In this document: piece after piece, positions 55,543 to 64,000 of the stretch | How the letters are laid out: each line of letters opens with the position of its first letter | How positions within the stretch are numbered: position 1 is the stretch's first letter | NCBI RefSeq assembly: GCF_009729545.1 | Contig: NZ_WFIY01000004.1 | Coordinates: 1,090,001-1,154,000, forward strand | From: Acidianus infernus | Lineage (GTDB): Archaea; Thermoproteota; Thermoprotei_A; Sulfolobales; Sulfolobaceae | DNA: 64,000 nucleotides | Direction: 5' to 3' | Notes under the pieces: generated by a model | Told to the model about the DNA's origin: nothing | What the model saw: only the letters and a program-made list of their open reading frames with translations | Database searches by the model: none | Made by a program: the position numbers and the translations under genes

Positions 55543-56652
55543 TCATTCTCTTAATGAAGTCAACACTATCATAAACGCTATGAATGACATTATGGAGGCA
55601 AAAGCGTAAGCATAAGAGAAGCTTATTTGATATAAGAAACCCATGGCTGTGTTACCTATTAATAGCCCTATGCTCCTACCTAAAGATAATGCACCCATTG
55701 AAGTTCCTACTTCGCCTTTGCTTAATTTGGAGATTATAGTAGGCTCGAATGTTTCTGTAGATGCAACAGCTATACCCATTAGGAAAGATAATGGGTAAAT
55801 TCCAATTAAACCTAAAGGCGAAAGAAAAGCAAAACCTAAAGAAGCTAATGAGGCTAATAGATAACCTAGAAACGCTAGAGCTTTATATTCACTTAACCTC
55901 AATTTTCCAAAAATATATCCGAAAAGTGCAGACGAAACTAAGAATACTCCGTAAGTTATGGTCGCTAAGTATAGCTTATGAGTAAATTCTGCAGTAGTAA
56001 TTATCGGAAAACCGAAACTATATTGACTAAATGCAAAGAACATTGTTGAGATTACTAATATCCAGCCTTTCCTAACCATGAGCTTAGGTTTGCCTTTACC
56101 TCCAGCTTTAACCATTGCTAGAAGTATTGTTGAGATCACGAGTGGTATTGCGGTAAGCAACACTACAACTGTAGCCTTAATTCCTAAATACAAGGCTATC
56201 GTCAAATAAAGTATTGCAAGAGCCGCCCCTCCTATATCAAGGGCGTGGAGAATTCCATAAGCTTCAGATCTTTCATTTTCTTGAGTAACTTCGCTAACCA
56301 TTGCCCTCCTTGCAGGAGTTCTAAAATTCCTAAACCACCAACCTAACATAAAAAGGATTATAGCTTGTATATAATTTGCAGCCAAACCAGTGAAGGAAAG
56401 TATTACAATCAACGAGTTCCCGATTACTCCTATCTTCTTTCTACCGTATTTATCCGCAAGGTAACCTCCAAGAAGTGACATTAAACTACCTCCGCCGTAA
56501 TTTAATGACTCTGCGATACCGTAAACGAAGATGGGGGCATGAAAATAGAATACTAAAATTATGGGGAAAGAAGCTACAGCTGCTTGATATCCCAAATCTG
56601 CGAAAAACGCTGAAAAGGAAATCTTAAGGACTTCTCTTCTATTAGTGAGCAT
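55543..56652 (-). CDS. MFS transporter, 369 aa
   Basis: About eleven to twelve helices. The loop motif is GGYLADKYGRKKIGVIGNSL, and FRTPARRAMVSEVTQENERS follows helix 4, as in drug-efflux-type MFS proteins. At 369 aa it is short for the superfamily. The ATG at 56652 is preceded by AT-rich promoter-like DNA. No operon partner; the neighbours are a TnpB fragment and a deacetylase remnant. Substrate unknown. Confidence 0.78.
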   Translation of the reverse strand: MLTNRREVLKISFSAFFADLGYQAAVASFPIILVFYFHAPIFVYGIAESLNYGGGSLMSLLGGYLADKYGRKKIGVIGNSLIVILSFTGLAANYIQAIILFMLGWWFRNFRTPARRAMVSEVTQENERSEAYGILHALDIGGAALAILYLTIALYLGIKATVVVLLTAIPLVISTILLAMVKAGGKGKPKLMVRKGWILVISTMFFAFSQYSFGFPIITTAEFTHKLYLATITYGVFLVSSALFGYIFGKLRLSEYKALAFLGYLLASLASLGFAFLSPLGLIGIYPLSFLMGIAVASTETFEPTIISKLSKGEVGTSMGALSLGRSIGLLIGNTAMGFLYQISFSYAYAFASIMSFIAFMIVLTSLRE

Positions 56653-56755
56653 GTATTAGAAATTTCTGGATTATATAAAAATTTTTTAAGACGTCAAGAC
56701 TATAACATTTCCACACAAACTGTGGAGACGTACTTAGCATCTAGCGAATTTGGCA

Positions 56756-56944
56756 TTAGGGAAGGGAAAATCTAGCTTTTATATTGAACGACTCCAGTAA
56801 GTTAAGCAATCTCGGTACGCCTATTTTCCCAGCAAACTCTCCTCTGGATAGATCACATAATGAATCCTCACCTCCGTACGAACCTAACCAACCAGCCATT
56901 GCATCTACATCTATTGTGACAGATATGTAGTATGTATCCTGCAT
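56756..56944 (-). pseudogene. N-terminal stub of a PuuE-like polysaccharide deacetylase/allantoinase
   Basis: The 62 codons read VTIDVDAMAGWLGSYGGEDS, DLSRGEFAGKIGVPRLLNLL and NIKARFSLP, the opening of the NodB-fold subgroup that includes PuuE allantoinase and related amidases (D-F-D-A...G-x-Y-G...G-x-x-G-x-x-R-L-L). The metal-binding H-x-x-x-H and everything after it are missing. It is divergent from the NCS1 nucleobase/allantoin-type carrier, a natural partner for such an enzyme. Confidence 0.7.
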
Positions 56945-57069
56945 ACAGTACCAATATACATTTGACTTTATTTTAAATATATTTTCGTATAACTAAGATA
57001 ACTTTTGATCTTATTCGTGCTATTTAGGATTAAATTTTTGGAAAGTATTCATACTATTCCTTGTAAAAG

Positions 57070-57078
57070 CTTAAATAC
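57070..57078 (+). promoter_or_regulatory. TATA box for the NCS1 transporter
   Basis: cttaaatac is centred about 28 bases before the ATG at 57103, giving a leaderless transcript. Confidence 0.55.
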
Positions 57079-57102
57079 TATTTAACCAACTCACTACTTA
57101 CA

Positions 57103-58566
57103 ATGGCTCAAGAGAAGTTATCCAATCTAAAGTTAGATCTATCTGATTACGGACAAGGACAAGCTACTATATCTCCCGACTATTATAATGAAAACCTAAT
57201 TCCGGTTCCTAAAGCTATGAAAAACTGGAATTGGATAAACTATTCTACAATATGGGCCGGTATGTCTCACAACGTAGTAGCCTTCGAGCTTGCAGGGCTA
57301 TTAACTTTTCAATACGGTGCTCCTTTAGCATTGTTTATTATAGGATTTGCATATGGCACTCTACTAATAGCATTATACCTTAATGGACATATAGGTGCCA
57401 AATGGGGAATTCCGTATCCAGTGGCGGTTAGACCGATGTTTGGACTTAAGGGTTCCTCATTACCAGTAATTATGAGAGCTGCTGTGGCCTTATTCTGGTT
57501 TGCTGTTCAAACTTATGTAGGAGGTACACTAATTGATGCTGTTATATCAGTGTTTTATCCTTCTTGGGAATCTCTAACAGCAAATATATTAGGTATGCCT
57601 GCACATTTAGCTATATCTTTCTTCATCTTCTGGTTTCTGAATGTTATAGTCTTGTTCAGAGGAATGAACGAGGTTAAGAATTTTGAACTTATAGCAGGTC
57701 CTCTAATTGTTGTGACGTTGGGTGGTTTATTTGCTTATGGAATAGAGAGAGCTCACGGGTTAGGTCCCTTATTTACTGTAACCGGTTCTGCCACACCTGC
57801 TGAGATAGGGTTATCAATAGCTTCTATGGCTGGAGTTTGGGCTACATTAGTTCTTAATATTCCTGATTTTACTAGATTTTCAAAGTCTCAGAAAGATCAA
57901 CTAATAGGACAAGCAATAGGTCTACCTATTGTAGTCACTCTATTCTCATTCATAGCTGTAGGAATTACTTCTACAATGAGCTATATATATCACATTCCAT
58001 CTAGTGAGGCACTCAAATATGTAAATCCAGTAAATATAATGTATCTATTTACCGGAAACCAATTCTTAGTATTAATAACTGGATTGAGCTTAGTAATAGC
58101 TACAGTTTCAGTTAACGTAGCTGCAAATATAGTATCCCCAGTATATGATCTAATAGCATTATTCCCTAGAAAATTAAAAACGTGGAGCGTATCAGCTATA
58201 GTAGCTGCTATAGTAGCCTTATTCTACGTACCGCAGTTATGGTACAATAACGCCTCTACGATATTTAATCTATTAAACATAATAGGAGCAGGATTAGGAG
58301 CAATAGCAGGAATCATGATTGCAGACTATTGGATAATGAGGAAGACTAACTTGAGCCTAGTAGATCTTTTCATGCCTAGAGGACAGTATTGGTATAGTGA
58401 AGGTATAAATTGGAAAGCAATTCTAGTTTTAGCGGTGGCTTTCGGAATTCCTATCATAGGATTTGCAATACCATCTTTATCGCCTTTATATGACTATGGG
58501 TGGTATCTATCGGTAGCTGTGAGCCTATTACTTTATCTGGCACTTAATAAGGTAAAGAAATATTAA
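57103..58566 (+). CDS. NCS1 family nucleobase/allantoin-type cation symporter
   Basis: 487 aa, about twelve helices. The N-terminus has NENLIPVPKAMKNWNWINY, matching the N-x-D-L-x-P-x-x...R-x-W of nucleobase:cation symporter-1 proteins, then SHNVVAFELAG and, in the middle, LNIPDFTRFSKSQKDQ, the diagnostic P-D-F-x-R-F/Y motif. Substrates in the family are cytosine, uracil, purines, hydantoins, allantoin and thiamine precursors. The divergent PuuE-like stub and the downstream GlcD-like and amidohydrolase fragments suggest the former pathway was for ureides or pyrimidines. Confidence 0.85.
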   Translation: MAQEKLSNLKLDLSDYGQGQATISPDYYNENLIPVPKAMKNWNWINYSTIWAGMSHNVVAFELAGLLTFQYGAPLALFIIGFAYGTLLIALYLNGHIGAKWGIPYPVAVRPMFGLKGSSLPVIMRAAVALFWFAVQTYVGGTLIDAVISVFYPSWESLTANILGMPAHLAISFFIFWFLNVIVLFRGMNEVKNFELIAGPLIVVTLGGLFAYGIERAHGLGPLFTVTGSATPAEIGLSIASMAGVWATLVLNIPDFTRFSKSQKDQLIGQAIGLPIVVTLFSFIAVGITSTMSYIYHIPSSEALKYVNPVNIMYLFTGNQFLVLITGLSLVIATVSVNVAANIVSPVYDLIALFPRKLKTWSVSAIVAAIVALFYVPQLWYNNASTIFNLLNIIGAGLGAIAGIMIADYWIMRKTNLSLVDLFMPRGQYWYSEGINWKAILVLAVAFGIPIIGFAIPSLSPLYDYGWYLSVAVSLLLYLALNKVKKY

Positions 58567-58655
58567 TGTATCGAATAATAAAGTTATTAAAATGTTTTTA
58601 TCATTTTTCAGTATATTTTATAGTAATAGTAAGATTCCAAAATTAGAGGTTTAAA

Positions 58656-59914
58656 ATGAGTCGGCAATGGGTGAAAGATATGAAAAAAGATATGAAAATA
58701 ACTTATATTATTAGGGAACTAGAAAATGTTTTTCCACAAGAACAAATTATCTTAGATGAAGAGAAACTTAAAAAAGAGGGAAGTTCTCCTTATAATATCT
58801 CACCTTCTCTAAAGAGATTAGAGAGAGCACCAGACGTTATTGTTAGAGCAAGAGATGAAGAAGATATTAGAAAATTAGTTGATTTGTGTTCTAAACATAG
58901 TATTCCACTTATACCTTTAAGAGTGGTACGCTAGGACAAACAATTCCAATTTATGGTGGAATAATGGTAGATATAAAGGACTTTAAAGGGATAATAGAAC
59001 TAAATAACAACAGCGTAAGCTTATTTCCGGGTACTAAGATCATTGATGTACTGAAAGAACTAGAAAATGATAATAAGGAATTAATGGTTTTTCCCAGTAG
59101 TTACCATATAGCTACAGTAGGAGGATATATAGGAGCTGGAAATGTAGGAATCGGTGCCTTTCAATACGGATACTTTTATCATAAAGCTTTATTATCAGCC
59201 AAGATCATTTCACCTAAGGCTGAAGTTGAACTGAGAGGAGATGACATTTTAGGTATTGCCCAGGCAGCTGGAACTACTGGTGTAGTTACGAGGGCTGAAT
59301 TCTCAACCGTAAATAAAGAGGACTGGGAGGAACAAGTTGTCTTTTGTAAGGATATAAGCTGTGTGATGAGTACCATGAAATTGTTACTAAGTGATCCCAT
59401 GAAGACCAGAAGGGTTACTATTGAGGATTACGATACATTTACAAGGGTCACTTCTAAAGATGGGGATAGATGGAATGTTATTCTCTCATCCAAGCTTAAG
59501 CTAGGAACTAGAATCGATAAGATTTTCGATACTATCGCCTTCGCCGCTATATATGTGTATTTTAATAGAAAAAGTCCTTTTAAGAATTATCATTACGAGG
59601 CTAAATTAATAGATCTTAAGTCGTTCCTAGAAATCTCAACGATCTTAAAAAATAAGCTGGGCTCTTCTATAATGATTCACGGTGACGTGATGATTATTAA
59701 GTCGCAACCAATAGTGTATTCTGTATTTATGTCAGACGTGGAAAATTTTGATCTTATAATGTCCATTCTACGTGATTACGGATATTATTATAACCTTCAC
59801 TCTTACCAAATAAACGATTACCATGAAGATCCTTACGTTATGCAAAAAATAATTGAACTGAAGAGAAAAGTTGATCCTTTAGATATTCTTAACAGAGGAA
59901 AGGTAAGATTTTAG
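58656..59914 (+). pseudogene. GlcD-like FAD-binding oxidase with one frameshift
   Basis: The first frame (58656-58934) encodes the start of the FAD PP-loop domain and reaches KHSIPLIPL. The second continues from about 58917 in another frame as SGTLGQTIPIYGG, then VGGYIGAGNVGIGAFQYG (FAD-binding G-G-Y-I...Y-G), and ends VDPLDILNRGKVRF. One base lost near 58920 in the S/G-G-T loop explains the break. The rest is undamaged, with a total of about 419 codons. Substrates of relatives are glycolate, lactate and similar 2-hydroxy acids. A stub of a paralogue lies at 25137-25208. Confidence 0.82.
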
Positions 59915-59926
59915 TAAGGGGAAAAT

Positions 59927-60035
59927 ATGAGCAAAACAGCTATTGACCTTTACTCTCATTACTATCCAAAGCCTTTAGTAAAGAAGCTCATGGACTACGG
60001 GATTCTTAATGAAGAAAGAGTAATTTTGACATGGA
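59927..60035 (+). pseudogene. N-terminal stub of an amidohydrolase_2 (ACMSD-like) enzyme
   Basis: ATG 59927 follows the GlcD-like stop by 12 bases with an SD-like aagggg. It encodes SKTAIDLYSHYYPKPLVKKL followed by MDYGILNEERV, typical of the start of metal-dependent decarboxylases/hydrolases (D-x-H-x-H-Y-x-P; here D-L-Y-S-H). Family similarity ends near 60035, and the frame closes at 60081, overlapping the next promoter. The sequence was apparently cut when the following module arrived. Confidence 0.6.
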
Positions 60036-60048
60036 GCAGTAGAAAATG

Positions 60049-60056
60049 TTTATATA
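60049..60056 (+). promoter_or_regulatory. TATA box for the 558-aa membrane protein
   Basis: ttatatag-type sequence (tttatata core) centred about 26 bases before the GTG at 60079. Confidence 0.5.
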
Positions 60057-60078
60057 GGAAAATTTCATATAACTATTT

Positions 60079-61755
60079 GTGAGTAGAAGGATTAATAAAA
60101 TACTAACAATATTCACAATAGTAATTGTTGCGTCTACTGTAGGATTATCAATACTTTACTTATTCACACCAATACTAATAGGATACCAAATAACATCAAA
60201 CGGAATAATAGAATACTTCAAAAACGTCATTGACCCATCATTCATAATTAAAGCGTACTTAAATAATGCACCAGTGAACGCAATAATATCAGTTTACATT
60301 AACCAACCTCAGAAAGTAATATTCTATAAAGAGTTTTACGGAGAATCATTAAAAATACCATTCACATCAATAGAAAATTACGTAAAACCATGGAAAAAAT
60401 ATTACGTAAAACCATGGAAAAAATACGAGAATGAGAATACCTCACTCCTAGTAATAGCAACATACACGAAAGGGAATGAAACATTCACAAGCGCAGAAGA
60501 AATAGAGTATAACCCAAATTGGGTATTAAAAAACCAACCAATACAAATAGTAGCAAAGATCAACATAATACCTCAATTAATAAAATTGAATAACACAATA
60601 ATTCAACAAGAAAATAATAAAATACACAAAGAAGTGTATGAAGGAACACCAGGTTGTAGTGGATGTTGTTACGGTCGTAGTGGAGAAAAATATGCTTACA
60701 TAGTAAACATGAGCAAAGAAGTGTATGAAGAACCACCAGTCCTTGTAGGAGGCAAATGCGAATACGTGCCAGTCACATGCGTAATATACTTCTACAACTT
60801 CTCAGTACCATTAAATTGGATAACAATAAGCAATAACGTGAATAAAAACGATAATTACACTATCATATCTCTTTTTACTATACTTGAAGGTAAGGTTAGT
60901 TGGTATGCGGTAAGTAATTCTAGTAATTACGGTGGTCCGTATATAGGAGTTTCCTATTCGGCCAACGTAAACTGGGAGACTCATGCAGCATATTATAAAT
61001 CTCATGTTTCTAAGTTGTTTGATCCTACTATTTATACTTATTATAATGCTACGATTGCAGTAGTTATTTACCAAGTGTATGAGTATGAGCCTTCACATGT
61101 TAAAAATTATGGTACACCCTATGTTCCATTGAATGATTATCTTACTGTTTTTGAGATTTTGTGGGCTAGTCCATGCATTGGTTATGCTATTGAGAGTTGT
61201 AATGGTTTAACTCGTGTTATTTACACTAATTCTACTGGTGAGTATACTTATTATTTGAAAACGGGTAATGGTAGTGTTACACTGTTTTATAATTATTTTG
61301 AGGAATTTATTGGGAATCAGAAAAGTGGTCAATATGGTTATGTTCAGTGGAGAGATGGTAAAATTACAACTACAGGAAATATTTACATAAACAAACTGGG
61401 TTTTTGTTTTTGTGCGAATTCATTCGAGGAATATGTGCATAATAATAGGATTGCTAGTGTAGCTCTTGATGCTTTAGATCTAGTTATCAGTATCCTGGCT
61501 CTTGAAGTAGGGATTGAGTCTCCAATTGTTGATGCTTTAATTGGTTTTGATGCTAATGAATATTTCTTCTTCAGCAGTAGTAATCAAATAGAAAATTACT
61601 TTATCTTTATAAATACTATTGTAAATGTATATCTGCCGTTTGATACTTATACTTGTCAAGTTCTTGGAGCTGGTCATGTTTATGTTAGTTATTTGAATTA
61701 TTCGCCTTTATTGGGTTTTGTTATGAATTACTCTTCTTATTATTATGGTGGTTAG
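60079..61755 (+). CDS. Large exported/membrane-anchored protein of unknown function, 558 aa
   Basis: An N-terminal membrane helix (about 8-35) is followed by a beta-rich domain with many N-glycosylation-type N-x-S/T sites. Cys clusters lie near 190-200 (GCSGCCYG), near 228-236 (GKCEYVPVTC) and late in the chain (GFCFCANS). A perfect 24-base tandem duplication at 60377-60424 gives YVKPWKKY twice. Third-position base use is A/C-rich up to about 60850 and T/G-rich from there on. The C-terminal part has hydrophobic stretches near VALDALDLVISILALEVG. GTG start by TATA spacing. I recognise no family; the next gene follows after one base. Confidence 0.65.
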   Translation: MSRRINKILTIFTIVIVASTVGLSILYLFTPILIGYQITSNGIIEYFKNVIDPSFIIKAYLNNAPVNAIISVYINQPQKVIFYKEFYGESLKIPFTSIENYVKPWKKYYVKPWKKYENENTSLLVIATYTKGNETFTSAEEIEYNPNWVLKNQPIQIVAKINIIPQLIKLNNTIIQQENNKIHKEVYEGTPGCSGCCYGRSGEKYAYIVNMSKEVYEEPPVLVGGKCEYVPVTCVIYFYNFSVPLNWITISNNVNKNDNYTIISLFTILEGKVSWYAVSNSSNYGGPYIGVSYSANVNWETHAAYYKSHVSKLFDPTIYTYYNATIAVVIYQVYEYEPSHVKNYGTPYVPLNDYLTVFEILWASPCIGYAIESCNGLTRVIYTNSTGEYTYYLKTGNGSVTLFYNYFEEFIGNQKSGQYGYVQWRDGKITTTGNIYINKLGFCFCANSFEEYVHNNRIASVALDALDLVISILALEVGIESPIVDALIGFDANEYFFFSSSNQIENYFIFINTIVNVYLPFDTYTCQVLGAGHVYVSYLNYSPLLGFVMNYSSYYYGG

Positions 61756-61756
61756 C

Positions 61757-62269
61757 ATGAAGAAGTTGGTTTATTTTTATATTGTTTATTTGTTGTTCTT
61801 TTTCTTATTTGTATTATTTTATGATTTGAGTGCTTTTTTGACTGTTAGTTCTTTTCCTGTTCCTTCCTTCTTGTTTTATACTCCTTTAACGCGTGAAATA
61901 TTTTTAGGTGTTCAGTTTGTTGGTATTCCCTTGCTTTTCTTGTTTTTCTTTTTTGTTTCTGGTAAGGATTACGTTATTGGTTTATTAGTTGGGTATTTTA
62001 TAGTTCTCTTCATCTTCTATTTTCTTCCTAATATTTTCATTTTTTCTATTCTTTCTTTAATAGGTCTTGGATTGTTTGTTTCTGTTATTCCTAGTCTTAC
62101 TTCAAGATTGAGTAAGGTATTGTGGGGTATATCTTCACTTTACTTTATAATGATAATGGTTAATGCTTACTTTTCATTGCAATTTTATCCACTATTTATT
62201 ATACCGAGCATAATAGCTTCTGGAATAGAAATGATCAAACTCATTTCACGTGATTGCCGTTCCAGTTGA
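61757..62269 (+). CDS. Integral membrane protein of unknown function, 170 aa
   Basis: Five to six hydrophobic helices almost without charged residues, very rich in Phe (FLFFFFVSGKD, LFIFYFLPNIFIF). The ATG at 61757 lies one base after the stop of the 558-aa protein, and ggtggt at 61747-61752 could serve as ribosome site, so the two are cotranslated and may form a complex. The coding strand is strongly T-rich (phe TTT, leu TTG, val GTT), unlike most genes in the window. It ends SRDCRSS. Confidence 0.6.
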   Translation: MKKLVYFYIVYLLFFFLFVLFYDLSAFLTVSSFPVPSFLFYTPLTREIFLGVQFVGIPLLFLFFFFVSGKDYVIGLLVGYFIVLFIFYFLPNIFIFSILSLIGLGLFVSVIPSLTSRLSKVLWGISSLYFIMIMVNAYFSLQFYPLFIIPSIIASGIEMIKLISRDCRSS

Positions 62270-62707
62270 ATGTCTATTAGGAGACGGGGATTATATATAG
62301 GAGGGATGAGGCTAAGTTTAGCTTGTCTACACTAGGGAGGAAGAGGAGATCCCGTTTACCCTAGGGCTACTAACTTGGACTTGTCTAAGTAGGAGGTGTT
62401 AAGGTTGTAGATAAAGTTAGGGTCCTATAGACCTTTTGGACATTAAGGCCTATTATAATACTCTTAACTAATAACATAGTTTCCCATTAATTTCTGAAGA
62501 ATGCCCAGACTCTATGCTTACTCGAAAACAATTCTACCAGCTGAGTTAGGTTAGTTTCTCATTTTATCAATAATATCTGAACTAAAAATTTCCTTTTATA
62601 GATCCGTTGAAAGATATTTATGAGCAATAAAAAATAAATTTAATTTCTAACTTTCAATTTTAGTACTTTTACATAACTCAGAATTGTCTGAGCTTCGAAG
62701 AGTATCC
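62270..62707. other. Gap with a GC-rich core
   Basis: 62275-62420 is clearly richer in G and purines than its surroundings (aggaggg, gggaggaagaggagatccc, ccctaggg). The opening stretch could encode MSIRRRGLYIGGMRLSLACL before a stop, but I do not recognise it. It may be an IS end or a structured RNA. 62440-62707 is plain AT-rich DNA. Confidence 0.35.
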
Positions 62708-63683
62708 TTACTGAAATCTTTTTAGTACATTGCTCGCAGAAGTATAAATTAACTTTATACCTATAAAATATATTATAGAAGATATAATTGTAAAGATTTT
62801 AGGTAAAGTGTTAAGTAATGATATTGTAAAGATGTTAGATGGAATGTTAAATAATGATAATATTAAGACTATTATGAAAAGATAGGCCACAGTTCTAAAT
62901 CCTTCTTCTTTGTATCTTTTACTTAAATTATAGCTACCTATAATTATAGCTAATATATTTCCTATCAAACTCATTATTCCTGCTATAGTAAGTATCAGTC
63001 CTAATAAAATGGAGACGAAATGTTTGAATAAGAAATTAGATGTTTTACAATAATAGGGACAATGGAAACTATACTAAATCCTATAACTATTAAACCTAAG
63101 ATACTCAGTAGTATGGCTATCAATAACAATGTTGTCCCAGTAAATGGATCAGGAGAGAGCGTTTTTAATATTCCGTATCCTTCTCTCAGTCGTAATATGC
63201 TAAAATGCTAATTATAAAAACTATTATTGCCAGCCCAATAATAATATCAACAATAGATGAAAACAATACAGTTAGATTGCGTCTGACTTCCTCCTGAAGG
63301 TTTACCTCCCAAGGGGTTCATCGATTAGGGTGGCTCAGAGCATTGGAAGAGTGAGGACTTTCATTCACCTAATTGCTGGTTGCTCATACTTGAGCTGTGG
63401 AGGAGCATCATTAACGTCACTAATAGATAAACAATTATTAAAACTTTATATAAGGGGCGGAAGGCATCGCTGGCGGGGATGGATAGCCCCCTTAACCCCC
63501 ATCTCTGTAAATGCAGTAGCTAGGAATATAAAAGGAATTAAGGGAACTAGGGCAATACCTCCAACTAAACCTATTATTATTGATATAATCAGAATGAGCG
63601 CATATAATCTTATTTTGATTATGCTTCTTTATCTTTTTGATAATTATACGAATTATTTGGAGGATTAGGATTATTATAGCCCA
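62708..63683 (-). pseudogene. DUF973-like membrane protein, frameshifted and split by a repeat insertion
   Basis: The minus strand reads MGYNNPNPPNNSYNYQKDKE, then, after a one-base shift near 63618, LYALILIISIIIGLVGGIAL to ATAFTEMG, where repeat copy B is inserted (63283-63500). Beyond it the gene resumes NLTVLFSSIVDIIIGLAI, shifts near 63200 to LRLREGYGILKTLSPDP, and shifts again near 63022 to LLGLILTIAGIMSLIGNILA. It ends YTSASNVLKRFQ at 62708. The R-x-G-x-x-x-L segment and repeated Gly-rich helices fit the Sulfolobales DUF973 family. Three frameshifts plus an insertion make it non-functional. Confidence 0.65.
63283..63500 (+). repeat. Dispersed repeat, copy B (longest copy)
   Basis: It starts ctgacttcctcctgaaggtt, carries ggctcagagcattggaagag and ggactttcattcacctaatt, and closes with the TAAGGGGC...GCCCCCTTA hairpin module seen alone at 40966-41013. 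It is inserted in the DUF973-like pseudogene, which defines its ends: the interrupted frame resumes on each side. No target-site duplication is evident, as expected for IS200/IS605-type elements. Confidence 0.7.
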
Positions 63684-63703
63684 TAAATCTATTTCCAATT
63701 TAT

Positions 63704-64000
63704 GAGTGTGTCCAACAATATATAAAGTGAAGAAAGCCTAGTTCACCTTATTATTTGAAGTGTTGCGTGGGAGTGTTTACCAAATTGTAAGCCTTAACTT
63801 CAAGGTTCTGAATACTTGTTCTACCAAATCATCTCATACTTTACACAAGAGCAGAGTGTATATTATACCAAGTTGTGACGTATTTTACTAGTCAAGCTTA
63901 ATCCCTCAAAGCAGACCGCAACTACCGTGGTTAAATCCCTCACGACCCACTGAGTTATTGACTACCCTAGCGAAGTGTGCTCGCCTAGCGTGAAGTAATG
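63704..64000. mobile_element. Edge of an element with the same terminal repeat as the 170-bp MITE
   Basis: GAGTGTGTCCAACAA at 63704-63718 is identical to the left end of the element at 30452. The following 280 bases run off the window; a plus-strand open stretch from about 63750 to 63890 and a minus-strand one are present, but neither is a clear transposase. The full-length parent element may lie here. Confidence 0.45.

Noticed and set aside
60811..61074. Minus-strand open frame of 87 codons
   Set aside because: It is opposite the 558-aa protein and has a Cys/Ile/Tyr-rich, non-globular translation without promoter.

Overview
The window looks like a thermoacidophilic crenarchaeon of the order Sulfolobales. 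The evidence is AT-rich DNA, TATA boxes 22-30 bases before start codons with almost no leader, C-terminally anchored ABC solute-binding proteins, VapBC pairs, AAA ATPases with a DUF4143-type C-terminus, a sedolisin protease, a DUF973-like membrane protein and decayed TnpB (IS200/IS605-type) elements. I do not name a species. No rRNA, tRNA or CRISPR array was found.

Layout. 0.1-9.2 kb: a peptide/oligosaccharide ABC importer (dppB-dppC divergent from dppD-dppF), a PIG-V-like mannosyltransferase, two exported proteins and an anchored solute-binding protein. 9.4-14.3 kb: a carbamoylase remnant, an M24 pita-bread enzyme with altered metal ligands, an MFS carrier and an APC permease with an in-frame stop. 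14.5-21.3 kb: cyanase plus aminotransferase, then a nitrate-assimilation set (molybdopterin reductase, sirohaem reductase, NarK-type carrier). 21.3-30.4 kb: two paralogous APC permeases, amidohydrolases, an Ldh2-type dehydrogenase and remnants of a glycosyltransferase, a GlcD-like oxidase and a dipeptide importer. 30.4-43 kb: an ABC exporter fused to DUF1854, a broken M20 dipeptidase, an AAA ATPase, MFS carriers, an exported PLD-like protein and an anchored GH15-like hydrolase. 43-56.7 kb: a second AAA ATPase, two VapBC pairs, two TnpB fragments, an M20D carboxypeptidase, a cytosine-deaminase-like enzyme, mosaic gene ends and a 5'-truncated sedolisin. 56.7-64 kb: a PuuE-like remnant, an NCS1 nucleobase carrier, a frameshifted GlcD-like oxidase, a two-gene membrane module with unusual codon composition, a DUF973-like gene split by a repeat, and the edge of a larger mobile element.

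How it fits together. Many intact genes would release or import nitrogen from outside sources: nitrate, cyanate, nucleobases, peptides and acylated amino acids. Interleaved with them are decayed relatives of the same chemistry (carbamoylase, PuuE-like deacetylase/allantoinase, GlcD oxidase, amidohydrolases). I read this as an accessory nitrogen and amide scavenging region under active turnover. An imperfect palindrome close to ATCTCT-R-TWTA-KAGAT precedes three APC permeases, an MFS carrier and the M20D carboxypeptidase and may mark a shared regulon. Small IS-derived repeats sit at or inside several broken genes.
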